DNA of 44,875 nt from an uncultured Mycoplasmatota bacterium (GCA_947574215.1 CANPIX010000008.1:1-44875), one strand, 5' to 3'; counted from the stretch's first letter, positions 15,962-24,998 are shown. Notes: a model not told the origin generated them from the sequence alone. Numbers and translations: made by a program.

Positions 15962-16018
15962 ATTTTAGCACATTAGCATTGCAAATTGCAATGCATTTTG
16001 AATTGCGTTATGTGCAAT
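15962..16018. promoter_or_regulatory. Divergent promoter region with TTGCAA palindromes (RHH operator)
   Basis: For the surface-protein gene (minus strand), TTGCAA at 15991-15986 and TAAAAT at 15967-15962 are 18 bp apart. The -35 box lies inside a perfect 9-bp inverted repeat at 15976-15994 (GCATTGCAA, one base, TTGCAATGC). A second inverted pair, ATTGC at 16002-16006 and GCAAT at 16014-16018, lies nearer the plus-strand gene. Repeated TTGCAAT half-sites fit operator DNA for the ribbon-helix-helix protein encoded at 16049. Confidence 0.6.
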
Positions 16019-16048
16019 ACAATAGTTACAGAAAGCGAGATGACTATT

Positions 16049-16231
16049 ATGGCTTTTCAGTTAAATACTGAGAAAAAAGAAACAGAAAACAAAACTATAC
16101 GTTTTCCACTTCCATTAATAAAGAAAATAGAAGCCCAATTAGAAGGAACAGAATCTAACTTTTCAAGATTTGTAATTCAGGCTTGTGAATATGTTTTAAA
16201 AGAATTAGAAAGTGAAATAAAAAAAAATTAG
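16049..16231 (+). CDS. Small ribbon-helix-helix DNA-binding protein
   Basis: From the ATG at 16049 this is a 60-residue protein. It has a strand TIRFPLPLIKKIEAQL, a turn (EGTESNFSRF) and a second helix (VIQACEYVLKELESEI), the Arc/MetJ-type ribbon-helix-helix plan. No toxin partner is adjacent, so it reads as a regulator. An in-frame ATG at 16040 and an upstream TTG at 15986 are possible starts. 16049 is chosen because GAAAGCGAG stands nine bases before it and the fold needs nothing more. It is divergent from the large surface-protein gene and the palindromes between them are its likely binding sites. That would repress itself and control the neighbour (inference). Confidence 0.7.
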   Translation: MAFQLNTEKKETENKTIRFPLPLIKKIEAQLEGTESNFSRFVIQACEYVLKELESEIKKN

Positions 16232-16248
16232 AAAATCTAATTTTTTTT
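16220..16248. terminator. Bidirectional terminator shared by the RHH gene and trxB
   Basis: A 13-bp inverted repeat (16220-16232 with 16236-16248, AATTAGA / TCTAATT with A and T runs) has a 3-nt loop. It contains the stop codons of both convergent genes, TAG at 16229-16231 and TAG at 16239-16237. Confidence 0.8.
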
Positions 16249-17133
16249 TATTTCTTTACTTACATGAATTCCTGCAACAGCACCATCGTTTGCAGCCGTT
16301 ATCAATTGATAAATTTTCTTTTCGATACAATCCCCTACTGCATATATTCCTTGAATGGATGTTTCATAATTCTCATTTACTTTGATATAATTCGTTTCAT
16401 TATAAATATCCAAATCCTTTAAGAAATTATTGGCTTCGTATCCAATATATGTAAATAGTCCCTCAACCTCTAAATGTATTTTATCATTGATTACAACTTC
16501 TTTTAACTTTCCATTCTCTTCTTTTATAGAAGTTATAGTACTATTGTAAAGTATTTCTATATTTTCTTTTTCTTCAACTTTTTTAATTAAAGAAAACTCT
16601 GCTCGAAAAGCATCTCTTCGATGAATTAAATAAACCTTTTTCACTATATTTGCTAAATAAAGCGTTTCTTCTAAAGCACTATTCCCTCCGCCAACTACAA
16701 CAATCTCTTTACCTTTATATAAGGAACCATCACATAACGCACAGGTACTAATACCATGACCAATTAACTGTTCTTCATTTTTAAGTCCCAAATTTCGATT
16801 TTTTCTTCCTGTTGCTAAGATCACGTACTTTGCCTCAAAGTCTCCTATGTTGGTTTGGACTACTTTTTTATTTTCAATTAAAATTATGTTTTCAACTTCT
16901 GCAATCTTATAAGTAATTTGCAAATCATTTACGCTTTGAAACAACTTATATGATAAATCTGGTCCAGTAATTTCTCCGACACCAGGATAATTGTTAATAG
17001 TATTAATTTTATTTAAAAGACCTCCTGGCGTATTTTTCTCTAACATCAACACATTTAAACCACTATTCTTTGCATAAATCGCAGCGGAAATTCCGCTAAT
17101 TCCCATTCCAACAACAATCAAATCATATTGCAT
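16237..17133 (-). CDS. trxB: Thioredoxin reductase
   Basis: This FAD/NADPH enzyme reduces thioredoxin. From the ATG at 17133 the protein has 298 residues, slightly short of the usual 305-320. It has the N-terminal FAD motif IVVGMGISGISAA, the redox pair in CALC (about residue 130, usually CATC), and the NADPH motif VVVGGGNSALEE followed by HRRDAFRAE. The C-terminal FAD motif is GIYAVGDC. The residues selecting NADPH (HRRDxFRA) are intact. The start at 17133 has AAGGAGA seven bases upstream, and this site overlaps the lgt stop. lgt and trxB are an operon with 10 bp between them, a pairing often seen in Firmicutes. Confidence 0.95.
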   Translation of the reverse strand: MQYDLIVVGMGISGISAAIYAKNSGLNVLMLEKNTPGGLLNKINTINNYPGVGEITGPDLSYKLFQSVNDLQITYKIAEVENIILIENKKVVQTNIGDFEAKYVILATGRKNRNLGLKNEEQLIGHGISTCALCDGSLYKGKEIVVVGGGNSALEETLYLANIVKKVYLIHRRDAFRAEFSLIKKVEEKENIEILYNSTITSIKEENGKLKEVVINDKIHLEVEGLFTYIGYEANNFLKDLDIYNETNYIKVNENYETSIQGIYAVGDCIEKKIYQLITAANDGAVAGIHVSKEIKKN

Positions 17134-17143
17134 AAATATCTCC

Positions 17144-17956
17144 TTAAAATTGTATTTCACTACCTCTAGCTTCTGTGTACAAATCTTCAAATTTTCCTTT
17201 TCGGCTTAAAATCATAAAAATCAATAAACCAAGTAAAAACAAAGCAACAGAAACTAATTGAGCCACTTTAAAACCGCCAAGCATTAAAGAGTCCGTTCGT
17301 AAAGATTCAATAAAAAATCTTCCAACACTGTACCACATTAAATATATGCTTGAAAGTTGACCAACTTTTAAATATTTGTATTTTTTTACTAATAATAGGA
17401 TTAAAACGCCAACTAAACACCATAAAGATTCATAAAAAAACGTAGGATGGTAGTAGACACCATTAATTTGCATTCCTTGAATAACAAATTCAGGAATGTG
17501 TTTATTTTGCAAGGCAAGTAAAGTTGTAGCACTACCATGAGCTTCACCATTAAAATAATTCCCCCATCGACCAATAGCTTGCCCAAGTAAAAGTGGAATG
17601 CATATCATATCGGTCATTTTTGAAATCTTAGTATGGTATTTACGACAATAAAGGACAAGAGTCACGAAACCACCTAAAAGGCCTCCATGAATGGCTAATC
17701 CACCTTCCCATACTTTTAAAATACTAATAGGATCATTTAAATAATATTTATAATTAAAAATAACGTAATATATTCTTGCCCCAACAAATCCAAAAACAAT
17801 CATCCAAAAAGCAAGATTAAAAAGAAAATCTTTTGAGTAGTCGTATCTTTTCCCTTCTTTCATCAAAATATAAAGTCCAAAAACAATAGCTAATAATATT
17901 AAAAACGAATACCAACGTATTTCCAATCCAAAAATATTAAACATAACTGGATTCAT
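17144..17956 (-). CDS. lgt: Prolipoprotein diacylglyceryl transferase
   Basis: Lgt transfers diacylglycerol from phosphatidylglycerol to the lipobox cysteine of prolipoproteins at the membrane. The 270-residue protein has about seven membrane segments and the conserved motifs RWYSFLILLAI near the start, GARIYYVIFN, GGLAIHGGLLGG with the essential histidine, and the Lgt signature GRWGNYFNGEAHG. A late YSVGRFFIESLRTDS motif completes the family pattern. The ATG at 17956 (MNPVMF) is preferred over one at 17968 because TGGTGA precedes it at a normal distance. It is the first gene of the lgt-trxB pair. Confidence 0.96.
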   Translation of the reverse strand: MNPVMFNIFGLEIRWYSFLILLAIVFGLYILMKEGKRYDYSKDFLFNLAFWMIVFGFVGARIYYVIFNYKYYLNDPISILKVWEGGLAIHGGLLGGFVTLVLYCRKYHTKISKMTDMICIPLLLGQAIGRWGNYFNGEAHGSATTLLALQNKHIPEFVIQGMQINGVYYHPTFFYESLWCLVGVLILLLVKKYKYLKVGQLSSIYLMWYSVGRFFIESLRTDSLMLGGFKVAQLVSVALFLLGLLIFMILSRKGKFEDLYTEARGSEIQF

Positions 17957-17997
17957 AATTTTCACCATCTTTCATTTTTAATTATAACACTTTTTAT

Positions 17998-18024
17998 AAA
18001 AAAAACTGTACTTTTAAGATACAG
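17998..18024 (-). terminator. Intrinsic terminator after uvrA
   Basis: CTGTA (18006-18010) pairs with TACAG (18020-18024), extended by A/T pairs. On the minus strand it is followed by eight T (18005-17998). Confidence 0.75.
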
Positions 18025-18046
18025 CTTTTAAAAATATACATAAATT

Positions 18047-20863
18047 TTATTCTAAATATTTTTTTAAATATTTTCCTGTATAAGAATTTTTATTTTTCAC
18101 AATTTCTTCGGGAGTTCCTACAGCAACGATTTCTCCTCCTCCATCTCCACCTTCAGGTCCTAAATCAATAATATAATCCGCTACTTTAATAACATCTAAA
18201 TTATGCTCAATAACAACAACGGTATCACCATTTTCAACAATTCTTTGCAAAATCGTAATTAATTTTTTTATATCCGCGGAATGAAGACCTGTTGTAGGTT
18301 CATCTAAAATAAACAAGCTTTTTCCAGTTGGCTTTTTTTGAAGTTCTTTTGCGAGTTTAACCCGTCCTGCTTCTCCTCCAGAAAGAGTTGGAGCTCCGGC
18401 TCCCAATTCTACATAAGATAGACCCACATCCATCATTGTATCCAACTTTGCTTTAATTTTTGGAATACTTGAAAAAAACTCTGTTGCTTCTTCAACACGC
18501 ATATTTAACACTTCAGCAATATTTTTATCTTTAAACTTAATGTTCAAAGTGTCTCGATTATAACGTGTGCCTTTACAAACATCACATGGAACATATACGT
18601 CTGGCAAAAAATGCATCTCAATTTTTTTAACACCATCTCCATAGCAAGCTTCACACCTTCCACCCTTTACATTAAAAGAAAATCTTGATTTATCAAAACC
18701 ACGCATTTTACTTTCTTTCATTTCAGCAAACAAGTCTCGAATGTTATCAAAAACGCCTACGTATGTAGCAGGATTGCTTCGCGGAGTTCTACCAATTGGA
18801 TCTTGAGAGATTTGAACCACTTTATCTATTTCTTTTAGGCCTTTTATTTTCTTATAATTTCCAGGAAGCACTTTAGATTTTGGATACAAATTTTTAAAAA
18901 CAGACTTATAAAGTATTTCGTTAACCAAAGAACTTTTTCCCGATCCAGAAACACCTGTTACACATACAAATTTCCCTAAAGGTATTTCTACATCAATATT
19001 TTTTAAGTTGTGTTCACTTGCCCCTACAATTTCAAGTTTTTTTCCATTACCTTTTCTTCTTTTTTTAGGGACTTCAATTTTTTCTGTTCCAGCCAAATAT
19101 CTTCCTGTAATTGAATCTTTATTTTTCATAACTTCTTTAGGGGTTCCTGATGCAACAATTCTACCACCATCGCGTCCTGCCCCAGGTCCAACGTCTACCA
19201 AATAATCTGCTGCCATCATTGTATCTGTATCATGTTCAACAACAATTAAAGTATTACCTAAATCAACCATTTCTTTTAAGGAAGAAATCAACTTATCATT
19301 ATCCCTTTGGTGAAGTCCAATACTTGGCTCATCCAAAACATACAAAACACCTGATAATTTACTTCCTATTTGAGTCGCCAAACGGATCCGTTGCAACTCT
19401 CCACCAGACAAAGTACCAGCCATTCGATCTAAGGTTATATAATCCAAACCAACATTTTTTAAAAATTCTAAACGATTAATAATTTCTTTAATAATCAAAC
19501 GACTAATTTCAGCTTCTTCTTTATTAAGTTTTAAGTTTTTAATGAAATCCAAAAGTTTACCAATACTCATTTGAGTCATTTCATAAATATTCTTCTTGCC
19601 AACAAAAACATGCAAAACAGATTCTTTAAGTCTTGCTCCATGGCATTCAGGACATTCTATTTCCATCATATAATTATCAAGCCATTCTCTTATCCAAGCC
19701 GATGAAGTTTCTAAATACCTACGTTCCAAATTGCTTATTATTCCTTCAAAAGCTCTTGTTACGTACCTTTTATTACCATTTTTCGCCGTATATTCAAAAT
19801 TTAATTCTTCATTAGTTCCAAAAAATAGAATACTTTTTTCTTTTTTCGTTAAGCTTTTAAATGGCTTATTCATATCAATTTTATAATAATCACATGCGGT
19901 TTTCACATCTGTATAAAAAATATTTTGATCATCCGACATTGTTGCAACAGCGCCATCGTTAATAGATACATTTTTATCAGGAACTAGCAGTTCTTCTGAA
20001 ATCGCAGTTTTAAATCCAAGTCCTTTACACTCTGGACAAGCTCCAAATGGAGCATTAAAAGAAAACATTCTAGGTTCTAAATCTGGCAAAGAGTAATTAC
20101 ACTTTACACAAGCAAATTTTTCACTCCATAACAGTTCCTCTCCACCAATAACATGAATTAAGACAAGACCATCCGCGAGTTTTGTGCTGGTTTCTATAGC
20201 TTCAAAAATACGACTTCTTTCTTCCTCTTTTAAAACAATACGATCTACTACAACTTCAATAGTATCTTTTATATTTTTTTCTAAAAGAATCTCTTCGTCT
20301 AAAGAATGCATATTCCCGTTTATTCTTACTTTAGTAAAACCATCACGTCGTAAATCTTCTAAAATACTTTGATGCATACCTTTTTCATTTTTTACAACAG
20401 GGGCCAAAATTTCTAATTTCGTACCCAATTCAAAATTCATTACTTTATTCGTCATTTCTTCAATACTTTGGTGGGTAATTGGTTCAAGATGATTTGGACA
20501 GTATGGCGTACCAATCCTCGCATACAAAAGTTTTAAATAATCGTAAATTTCAGTAACTGTTCCTACAGTACTTCTTGGATTATTGTTGGTTGTTTTTTGG
20601 TCTATGGCAATAGCAGGTGAAAGACCATCGATACTATCAACATCTGGTTTATCACTTCCACCCAAAAACTGACGTGCATAACTCGATAAACTTTCCACAA
20701 ATCTTCTTTGTCCTTCAGCGTATATGGTATCAAATGCCAAACTGCTTTTCCCAGAACCTGAAACTCCTGTCATAACAACCAATTTATTTTTAGGAATTTC
20801 TAAATCAACATTTTTTAAATTATTTTCTCTGGCCCCTCGAATTACAATTTTATCGTTCTTCAT
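18047..20863 (-). CDS. uvrA: Excinuclease ABC subunit A
   Basis: UvrA is the damage-sensing ATPase of nucleotide excision repair. It loads UvrB onto DNA lesions. The 938-residue protein has two ABC modules. The first P-loop is GVSGSGKSSLAFDTIYAEG near residue 32 and the second GVSGSGKSSLVNEIL near 630. The ABC signatures are LSGGELQRIRLA and LSGGEAGRVKLA. A first zinc site uses CVKCNY and CPECKG, the second CEACYGDG with CDVCKGTRYN. Length and motifs are normal. The ATG at 20863 (MKNDKIVIRG) is chosen over 20881 because AGAGGT lies just before it. uvrB is 11 kb away rather than adjacent, which is less common in Firmicutes. Confidence 0.98.
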   Translation of the reverse strand: MKNDKIVIRGARENNLKNVDLEIPKNKLVVMTGVSGSGKSSLAFDTIYAEGQRRFVESLSSYARQFLGGSDKPDVDSIDGLSPAIAIDQKTTNNNPRSTVGTVTEIYDYLKLLYARIGTPYCPNHLEPITHQSIEEMTNKVMNFELGTKLEILAPVVKNEKGMHQSILEDLRRDGFTKVRINGNMHSLDEEILLEKNIKDTIEVVVDRIVLKEEERSRIFEAIETSTKLADGLVLIHVIGGEELLWSEKFACVKCNYSLPDLEPRMFSFNAPFGACPECKGLGFKTAISEELLVPDKNVSINDGAVATMSDDQNIFYTDVKTACDYYKIDMNKPFKSLTKKEKSILFFGTNEELNFEYTAKNGNKRYVTRAFEGIISNLERRYLETSSAWIREWLDNYMMEIECPECHGARLKESVLHVFVGKKNIYEMTQMSIGKLLDFIKNLKLNKEEAEISRLIIKEIINRLEFLKNVGLDYITLDRMAGTLSGGELQRIRLATQIGSKLSGVLYVLDEPSIGLHQRDNDKLISSLKEMVDLGNTLIVVEHDTDTMMAADYLVDVGPGAGRDGGRIVASGTPKEVMKNKDSITGRYLAGTEKIEVPKKRRKGNGKKLEIVGASEHNLKNIDVEIPLGKFVCVTGVSGSGKSSLVNEILYKSVFKNLYPKSKVLPGNYKKIKGLKEIDKVVQISQDPIGRTPRSNPATYVGVFDNIRDLFAEMKESKMRGFDKSRFSFNVKGGRCEACYGDGVKKIEMHFLPDVYVPCDVCKGTRYNRDTLNIKFKDKNIAEVLNMRVEEATEFFSSIPKIKAKLDTMMDVGLSYVELGAGAPTLSGGEAGRVKLAKELQKKPTGKSLFILDEPTTGLHSADIKKLITILQRIVENGDTVVVIEHNLDVIKVADYIIDLGPEGGDGGGEIVAVGTPEEIVKNKNSYTGKYLKKYLE

Positions 20864-20969
20864 TTTAATTACCTCTTCCATAGCGTTACTTATTTTACCA
20901 CAATTTGATGTTTTTTATTTGCAAAATTACTATAGCATATATTTGTTCGCTTTACAAGAATAAAAAAAT

Positions 20970-20999
20970 AAATATAATTTTGTTGCAAAAATTATATTT
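20970..20999 (-). terminator. Hairpin at the end of the MFS-like gene
   Basis: AAATATAATTTT (20970-20981) pairs with AAAATTATATTT across GTTGC. It overlaps the stop codon at 20992-20994. The stem has almost no G or C and the T tail is interrupted, so it is a weak terminator candidate. Confidence 0.45.
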
Positions 21000-22188
21000 T
21001 ATTATCTTTTTTCACTAATATATTTCTTTTTTTAATTAAAATTGTTGCAAATACATAATGAATCATACTAATAACCAAAGCAGGAAACACAAACATGCGC
21101 AAACTTAAATGAAATACCATTCCGCAAAAGAAGGTTCCTATTGCTTTTCCTAAAAGAGAACTGCAATACTTTAAAGTTGTTAAAAATAAAGAATATTTTT
21201 CATCAACTGCATTAATAAAATAACCGCTAAAAATAAAATTATAAGGACAATCCAATAAAAGTAAATACATTAAAGTTATAAACAAAAAAATTTTACTATT
21301 TGTAACAAAAATGAATACGTAAAGAATAACACGAATTCCATATTTTATAAATAAATTATTATGATCGTTTTTAAAGCGAAAATATTTTACTATCAACATA
21401 GAAAGAATATTAGAAGCAATTCCTAATCCTAAAATAAGATAACTTGCAAAATTAGAAGAAAAATGCAAATTTTCAGTTAACAATAACATAGGCATACCTA
21501 AAATAGCGCCCCAAATCATATCTCCTAAAAAATTTACAAACAGAAAAAAATACAAAATTTTATTGCTATTAAAATAGTCTACTGTTCTTTGCATATTAAA
21601 ATTTTCAGTACTTTTGCATTCTATTTGTAAGGTTATTAAAACTAAAAAAGCTAAGAAATTAAACACTATTGAAAACAGCAAACAAGTATTATAATTAATA
21701 AAAATATGAAAAATAGTTTTTCCTAGTAACGTAGCAACAAATAAAAATCCCAATTTACTAAATAATGATTCTATAAAACTTTTTTTAGTATATAAAACAT
21801 CATTTTTACTTATATTCATCATAAGTGGATAAACGCTAGCAAGAATTAATTGATTGAAGGCTATATTAAAAAACATTAAAAATTTAATAAAAAATAAATT
21901 TCCTGAATCGTTTAAACAAATTAATAGCGTTCCTGTAATCATATTTAATACTAACGCCACACAAATTCCCCATTTTAATTTACTCGTAGAAACCCGAATT
22001 GTAAAATAAAATAGGACAAAGACTGTGACAATACAAGAAACGCTAATAACATGACTTATGGTTGCAGTTGATAAATAATTAGCACTCATCCATAATTCAC
22101 GATAATTATCAAATACACCAATAGAAAAGCCAAATAAAGCTAAGAAAAATAATAGACAAAAACTTTTATTGTCTTTTAACTTTTGCAT
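20992..22188 (-). CDS. MFS-like transporter of unknown substrate
   Basis: The protein (398 residues from the ATG at 22188) is very hydrophobic, with about 12 membrane segments in two blocks separated by a basic loop near residues 195-210 (CKSTENFNMQRTVDYFNSNK). That is the layout of the major facilitator superfamily. The family A-loop motif is weak, and I see no motif that identifies a substrate. The ATG at 22188 is chosen because GGTGA precedes it. An in-frame start at 22200 has no such site. The gene lies downstream of the dehydrogenase gene with 36 bp between them, so they may share a transcript. Confidence 0.7.
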   Translation of the reverse strand: MQKLKDNKSFCLLFFLALFGFSIGVFDNYRELWMSANYLSTATISHVISVSCIVTVFVLFYFTIRVSTSKLKWGICVALVLNMITGTLLICLNDSGNLFFIKFLMFFNIAFNQLILASVYPLMMNISKNDVLYTKKSFIESLFSKLGFLFVATLLGKTIFHIFINYNTCLLFSIVFNFLAFLVLITLQIECKSTENFNMQRTVDYFNSNKILYFFLFVNFLGDMIWGAILGMPMLLLTENLHFSSNFASYLILGLGIASNILSMLIVKYFRFKNDHNNLFIKYGIRVILYVFIFVTNSKIFLFITLMYLLLLDCPYNFIFSGYFINAVDEKYSLFLTTLKYCSSLLGKAIGTFFCGMVFHLSLRMFVFPALVISMIHYVFATILIKKRNILVKKDNKI

Positions 22189-22224
22189 TACTATCACCAT
22201 AAAAACAGTATAGCATAAAAAAAA

Positions 22225-22986
22225 TTACTTTTCAGCAGGATATTTTCTTTTTTGAATTCGATACGTAATAGCTAATGAACACTTCCAAGGGACAAAACGA
22301 TTCAAAAATAAACCAAGTTTTACACTCCATCCAGGTATAATAATTAATTTATTTTTAAACATTTTATCAATAGCATACTTAGCAACTTTTTTACTTGGCA
22401 TTTCCTTTAAATGAAACCTACCATGAGCTACCTGATTAAATTCAGTAGCAACAGGACCAGGGCATAAAGCACTAATACGAACATGACTTTTTTGATGTCT
22501 TAATTCCTCATAAATAGCCAATGTAATTTTAGTAACATAGTTTTTAGTAGCGTAATATGTGTTAAGTCTTGGTCCTGCTAGAAAACCAGCACTTGAACAT
22601 ACATTTAATATATAACCACTGTCTCTTTTCATAAAATCTTTTAAAAATAACTTTGTAAGAATATGATACGCTTTAATATTTAAATCTATCATTTCTAGTT
22701 CTCTTTTTAAATCTGTCTTATTAAACGTTCCGAAAAGTCCAAATCCTGCATTATTAATAAGTATATCAATCTTTTCTTTTTCTACTTGATTATAAAGTGC
22801 GAAAACATTCTCTTCTTTAAGCAAATCTAGTACAATAATTTTAACACGCACATTTACTTTTTTTTGAATTTCTTCTAAACGTTCTTTTCTTCTAGCAACT
22901 AAAATCAAATCATAGCCTAACTCCGCTAAATAATACGCTATATCTCTACCAATTCCACTGCTAGCACCTGTAATCAAAACCTGCAT
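22225..22986 (-). CDS. Short-chain dehydrogenase/reductase
   Basis: The 253-residue protein is a classical SDR: cofactor motif ITGASSGIGRDIAYYLAELG at the N-terminus, ARRKERLEE after the second strand (favouring NADP), NNAGFGLFG, the catalytic serine in LNVCSSAGF, and YYATKNYV with the catalytic tyrosine and lysine. CPGPVATEF follows. It resembles the YqjQ/DltE-like reductases of Firmicutes, but the substrate cannot be read from sequence. The ATG at 22986 has GGGTGAT three bases before TAT-ATG and a clear promoter at 23021-23049. An in-frame start at 23022 lies within that promoter region and is rejected. Confidence 0.9.
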   Translation of the reverse strand: MQVLITGASSGIGRDIAYYLAELGYDLILVARRKERLEEIQKKVNVRVKIIVLDLLKEENVFALYNQVEKEKIDILINNAGFGLFGTFNKTDLKRELEMIDLNIKAYHILTKLFLKDFMKRDSGYILNVCSSAGFLAGPRLNTYYATKNYVTKITLAIYEELRHQKSHVRISALCPGPVATEFNQVAHGRFHLKEMPSKKVAKYAIDKMFKNKLIIIPGWSVKLGLFLNRFVPWKCSLAITYRIQKRKYPAEK

Positions 22987-23020
22987 ATAATCACCCACTT
23001 TATGTATTCTAGTATAATCC

Positions 23021-23049
23021 ATGATAATTCTAGTTTAGTTATAAGTCAA
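23021..23049 (-). promoter_or_regulatory. Promoter of the SDR gene
   Basis: On the minus strand TTGACT (23049-23044) and TATCAT (23026-23021) are 17 bp apart. Transcription would start near 23014, just upstream of the GGGTGAT ribosome binding site. Confidence 0.65.
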
Positions 23050-23120
23050 TAAAATACGATACTTCGCCACATTGAAATGTTACTAATAATATATTGACCA
23101 AGAATAATATAAGCAATGTT

Positions 23121-23657
23121 TTAAATACTTCTATGATTTATTGCAGACTGAATATCTCCATTTGTAATTATTTTTATTGTATCAAAGCCATAATTCTTGA
23201 CGAGAGATTTTAGACATCCTCCAAAGCAACCTATTATTTTCATCCGGTTTTCAACATTTATAAGATTTTCGGAAAAGGGTCCTATATAAACATTATTAAA
23301 ATCCCCTTTTAAAACAACCTCTAATCCTTTTTCATATATTTGTTGGTTTGTAAATTTTGGTTCAATATATTTTGCTATGATATGTAAATGTCTCAAATTT
23401 ATATACTCTATTTCTCCCATTTCTATCGTCGCTAAAAAAGCTTTTATTATACCATTATAAATATCTACAAATTCATAGTCTATTGGTCTATGCTCCAAAT
23501 ATGATGATGCTTTTTGTAAAGAAGTAAGTGCACATAATCGACCAAAATCTCTTGCAGCACGATAAAAATAAATATTATCATCATTTCGAGGAATATCTTT
23601 TTCACCCGTTATATATGGTCATAAAATTTCTGCATTGTAAAAGTCTAACATACTCAT
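23121..23657 (-). pseudogene. Unknown gene interrupted by one in-frame TGA
   Basis: An ATG at 23657, preceded by GGGTGATGATT (the same type of ribosome binding site as neighbouring genes), opens a frame of 179 codons to the stop at 23121. It is uninterrupted except for one TGA at 23621-23619, codon 13 (NAEIL-stop-PYITGEKD). Without it the product would be 178 residues, soluble, mixed alpha/beta, with a CFGGC pair near the C-terminus. I do not recognise the family. The largest open part begins at a TTG at 23498 that lacks a ribosome binding site, so an intact shorter protein is unlikely. The change would be explained by TGG to TGA. The remainder shows no decay, so the mutation is recent, a sequencing error, or read through. 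Confidence 0.6.
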
Positions 23658-23750
23658 AATCATCACCCAATAAAAATTTTTTAATTATTATATCACCTAT
23701 AGATTATCTTTTCAATCTTCATAAAAACATAATTATTGCAAAAAACAAAC

Positions 23751-24998
23751 TTATCCCTGAATAATAAAGTTTGCTTCTGTCCAAGTCAATGGATAAATAT
23801 TATCACCTTTTGCATTCAATATCCAATTTTTTGCTTCTTCATTTTTTATATACACTTGTGCATCATCAGGCATGTTTTTAAATAAATCTGATCTAGGTGC
23901 TAAACTAGATGAAGAATTACTTTCCAGAACTTTTATAAATTCAAAATTAGATATATCTAATTTTTTTAAGTTAACATTACCAGAAAACATTCCACCCATA
24001 ACAAGTACTTGTTCAGTATTAAAGTGCCTTATATCCAACTGTGTCAGTTTTTCCATATTAAAGAACATTTGATACATTTTTTTTACATTAGAAGTGTCAA
24101 AACTAGACAAATTCAATGATGAAACGGAAATTCCTTTAAACATTCCTGACATATCTTGTGCATTTTTGGTATTAAAACTACTTACATTTAAATCAGTAAT
24201 TTTAGAGGCAAAACGAAACATCCAAGAAAAATCTTCAACATTACTGGTATCAAAAGTACTTAAATCCAAAGATGTCAATTGAGAACATTCAGAAAACATC
24301 CAGTTCATATAAACAACCTCACTTGTATCAAAATACTCTAATCCTTCTATACTTTCTAAATTATGAAATTGATTAAATAATGATGAACTATCTAAATTTG
24401 CTTTAATTCCACCATCGGATTGAATAAACAAAATATACTTTGTTTTATCATCTTCATTAGGTACCAAGTAACTCTTTACACTTTTACTACCTGTTTCTTC
24501 TACATCAAAAACAAAACTTGCGTTCTTCTTAGCACTAAAAGAAGGCTCAAAAACCACTTTAGTAATATTTTCTTTATATTGCCAAAAATCGATATTTTCT
24601 TCTCTTTTTTTTAGAATTCCTCGATTATCTACAAAAGATAGATTGCATTTTATCGAAGTAGACTTAAAATCACTTACAATTATAGACCAATTTTCATGAT
24701 CCCAACTTCCTGTAGCAGTAGATCCACAATCAACATTAACTTTTAAAAAGTTTGATTTTTTAGGAATTTCTTTTATAAACTCTCCATTTAAAGTCATAGC
24801 AATCTCTACATCACTTTTGGAAAAATTAGGAACAATTCCTTTTAAAATATTAAACTCCTTTTTCTCTTCGTAAAGAGCAAAAGTTTTATAAAATACAACA
24901 CTTCCAATAAGAAGAATAATGCCTACAAGTAACCCAATAATTTTCTTTTTTTGATTTAAATTTTTATCAAATTTTTTCAATTTTTTACCTCTTTTCAT
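23751..24998 (-). CDS. BspA-like leucine-rich-repeat (DUF285) surface protein
   Basis: This 415-residue protein has a basic N-terminus, one hydrophobic span at about 20-42 (IIGLLVGIILLIGSVVFYKTF), a beta-rich stalk with two or three cysteines, and from about residue 205 to 345 a series of 22-25-residue repeats. The repeat type is LDLSTFDTSNVEDFSWMF, LNVSSFNTKNAQDMSGMF, LNLSSFDTSNVKKMYQMF. This is the DUF285/BspA-like leucine-rich repeat of host-associated bacteria, often adhesive or immunogenic. There is no LPXTG, so anchoring is probably through the N-terminal span. The ATG at 24998 has AAAAGAGG-type purines downstream and a weak upstream site. Its promoter is excellent, and an XRE repressor operator fills the promoter spacer. 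Confidence 0.85.
   Translation of the reverse strand: MKRGKKLKKFDKNLNQKKKIIGLLVGIILLIGSVVFYKTFALYEEKKEFNILKGIVPNFSKSDVEIAMTLNGEFIKEIPKKSNFLKVNVDCGSTATGSWDHENWSIIVSDFKSTSIKCNLSFVDNRGILKKREENIDFWQYKENITKVVFEPSFSAKKNASFVFDVEETGSKSVKSYLVPNEDDKTKYILFIQSDGGIKANLDSSSLFNQFHNLESIEGLEYFDTSEVVYMNWMFSECSQLTSLDLSTFDTSNVEDFSWMFRFASKITDLNVSSFNTKNAQDMSGMFKGISVSSLNLSSFDTSNVKKMYQMFFNMEKLTQLDIRHFNTEQVLVMGGMFSGNVNLKKLDISNFEFIKVLESNSSSSLAPRSDLFKNMPDDAQVYIKNEEAKNWILNAKGDNIYPLTWTEANFIIQG

Noticed and set aside
23619-23621. TGA read as tryptophan or selenocysteine
   Set aside because: Trp is TGG in uvrA, uvrB, lgt and others, large conserved genes contain no internal TGA, and TGA closes the XRE and Fic genes. No selenocysteine insertion-type hairpin is evident directly after the codon.
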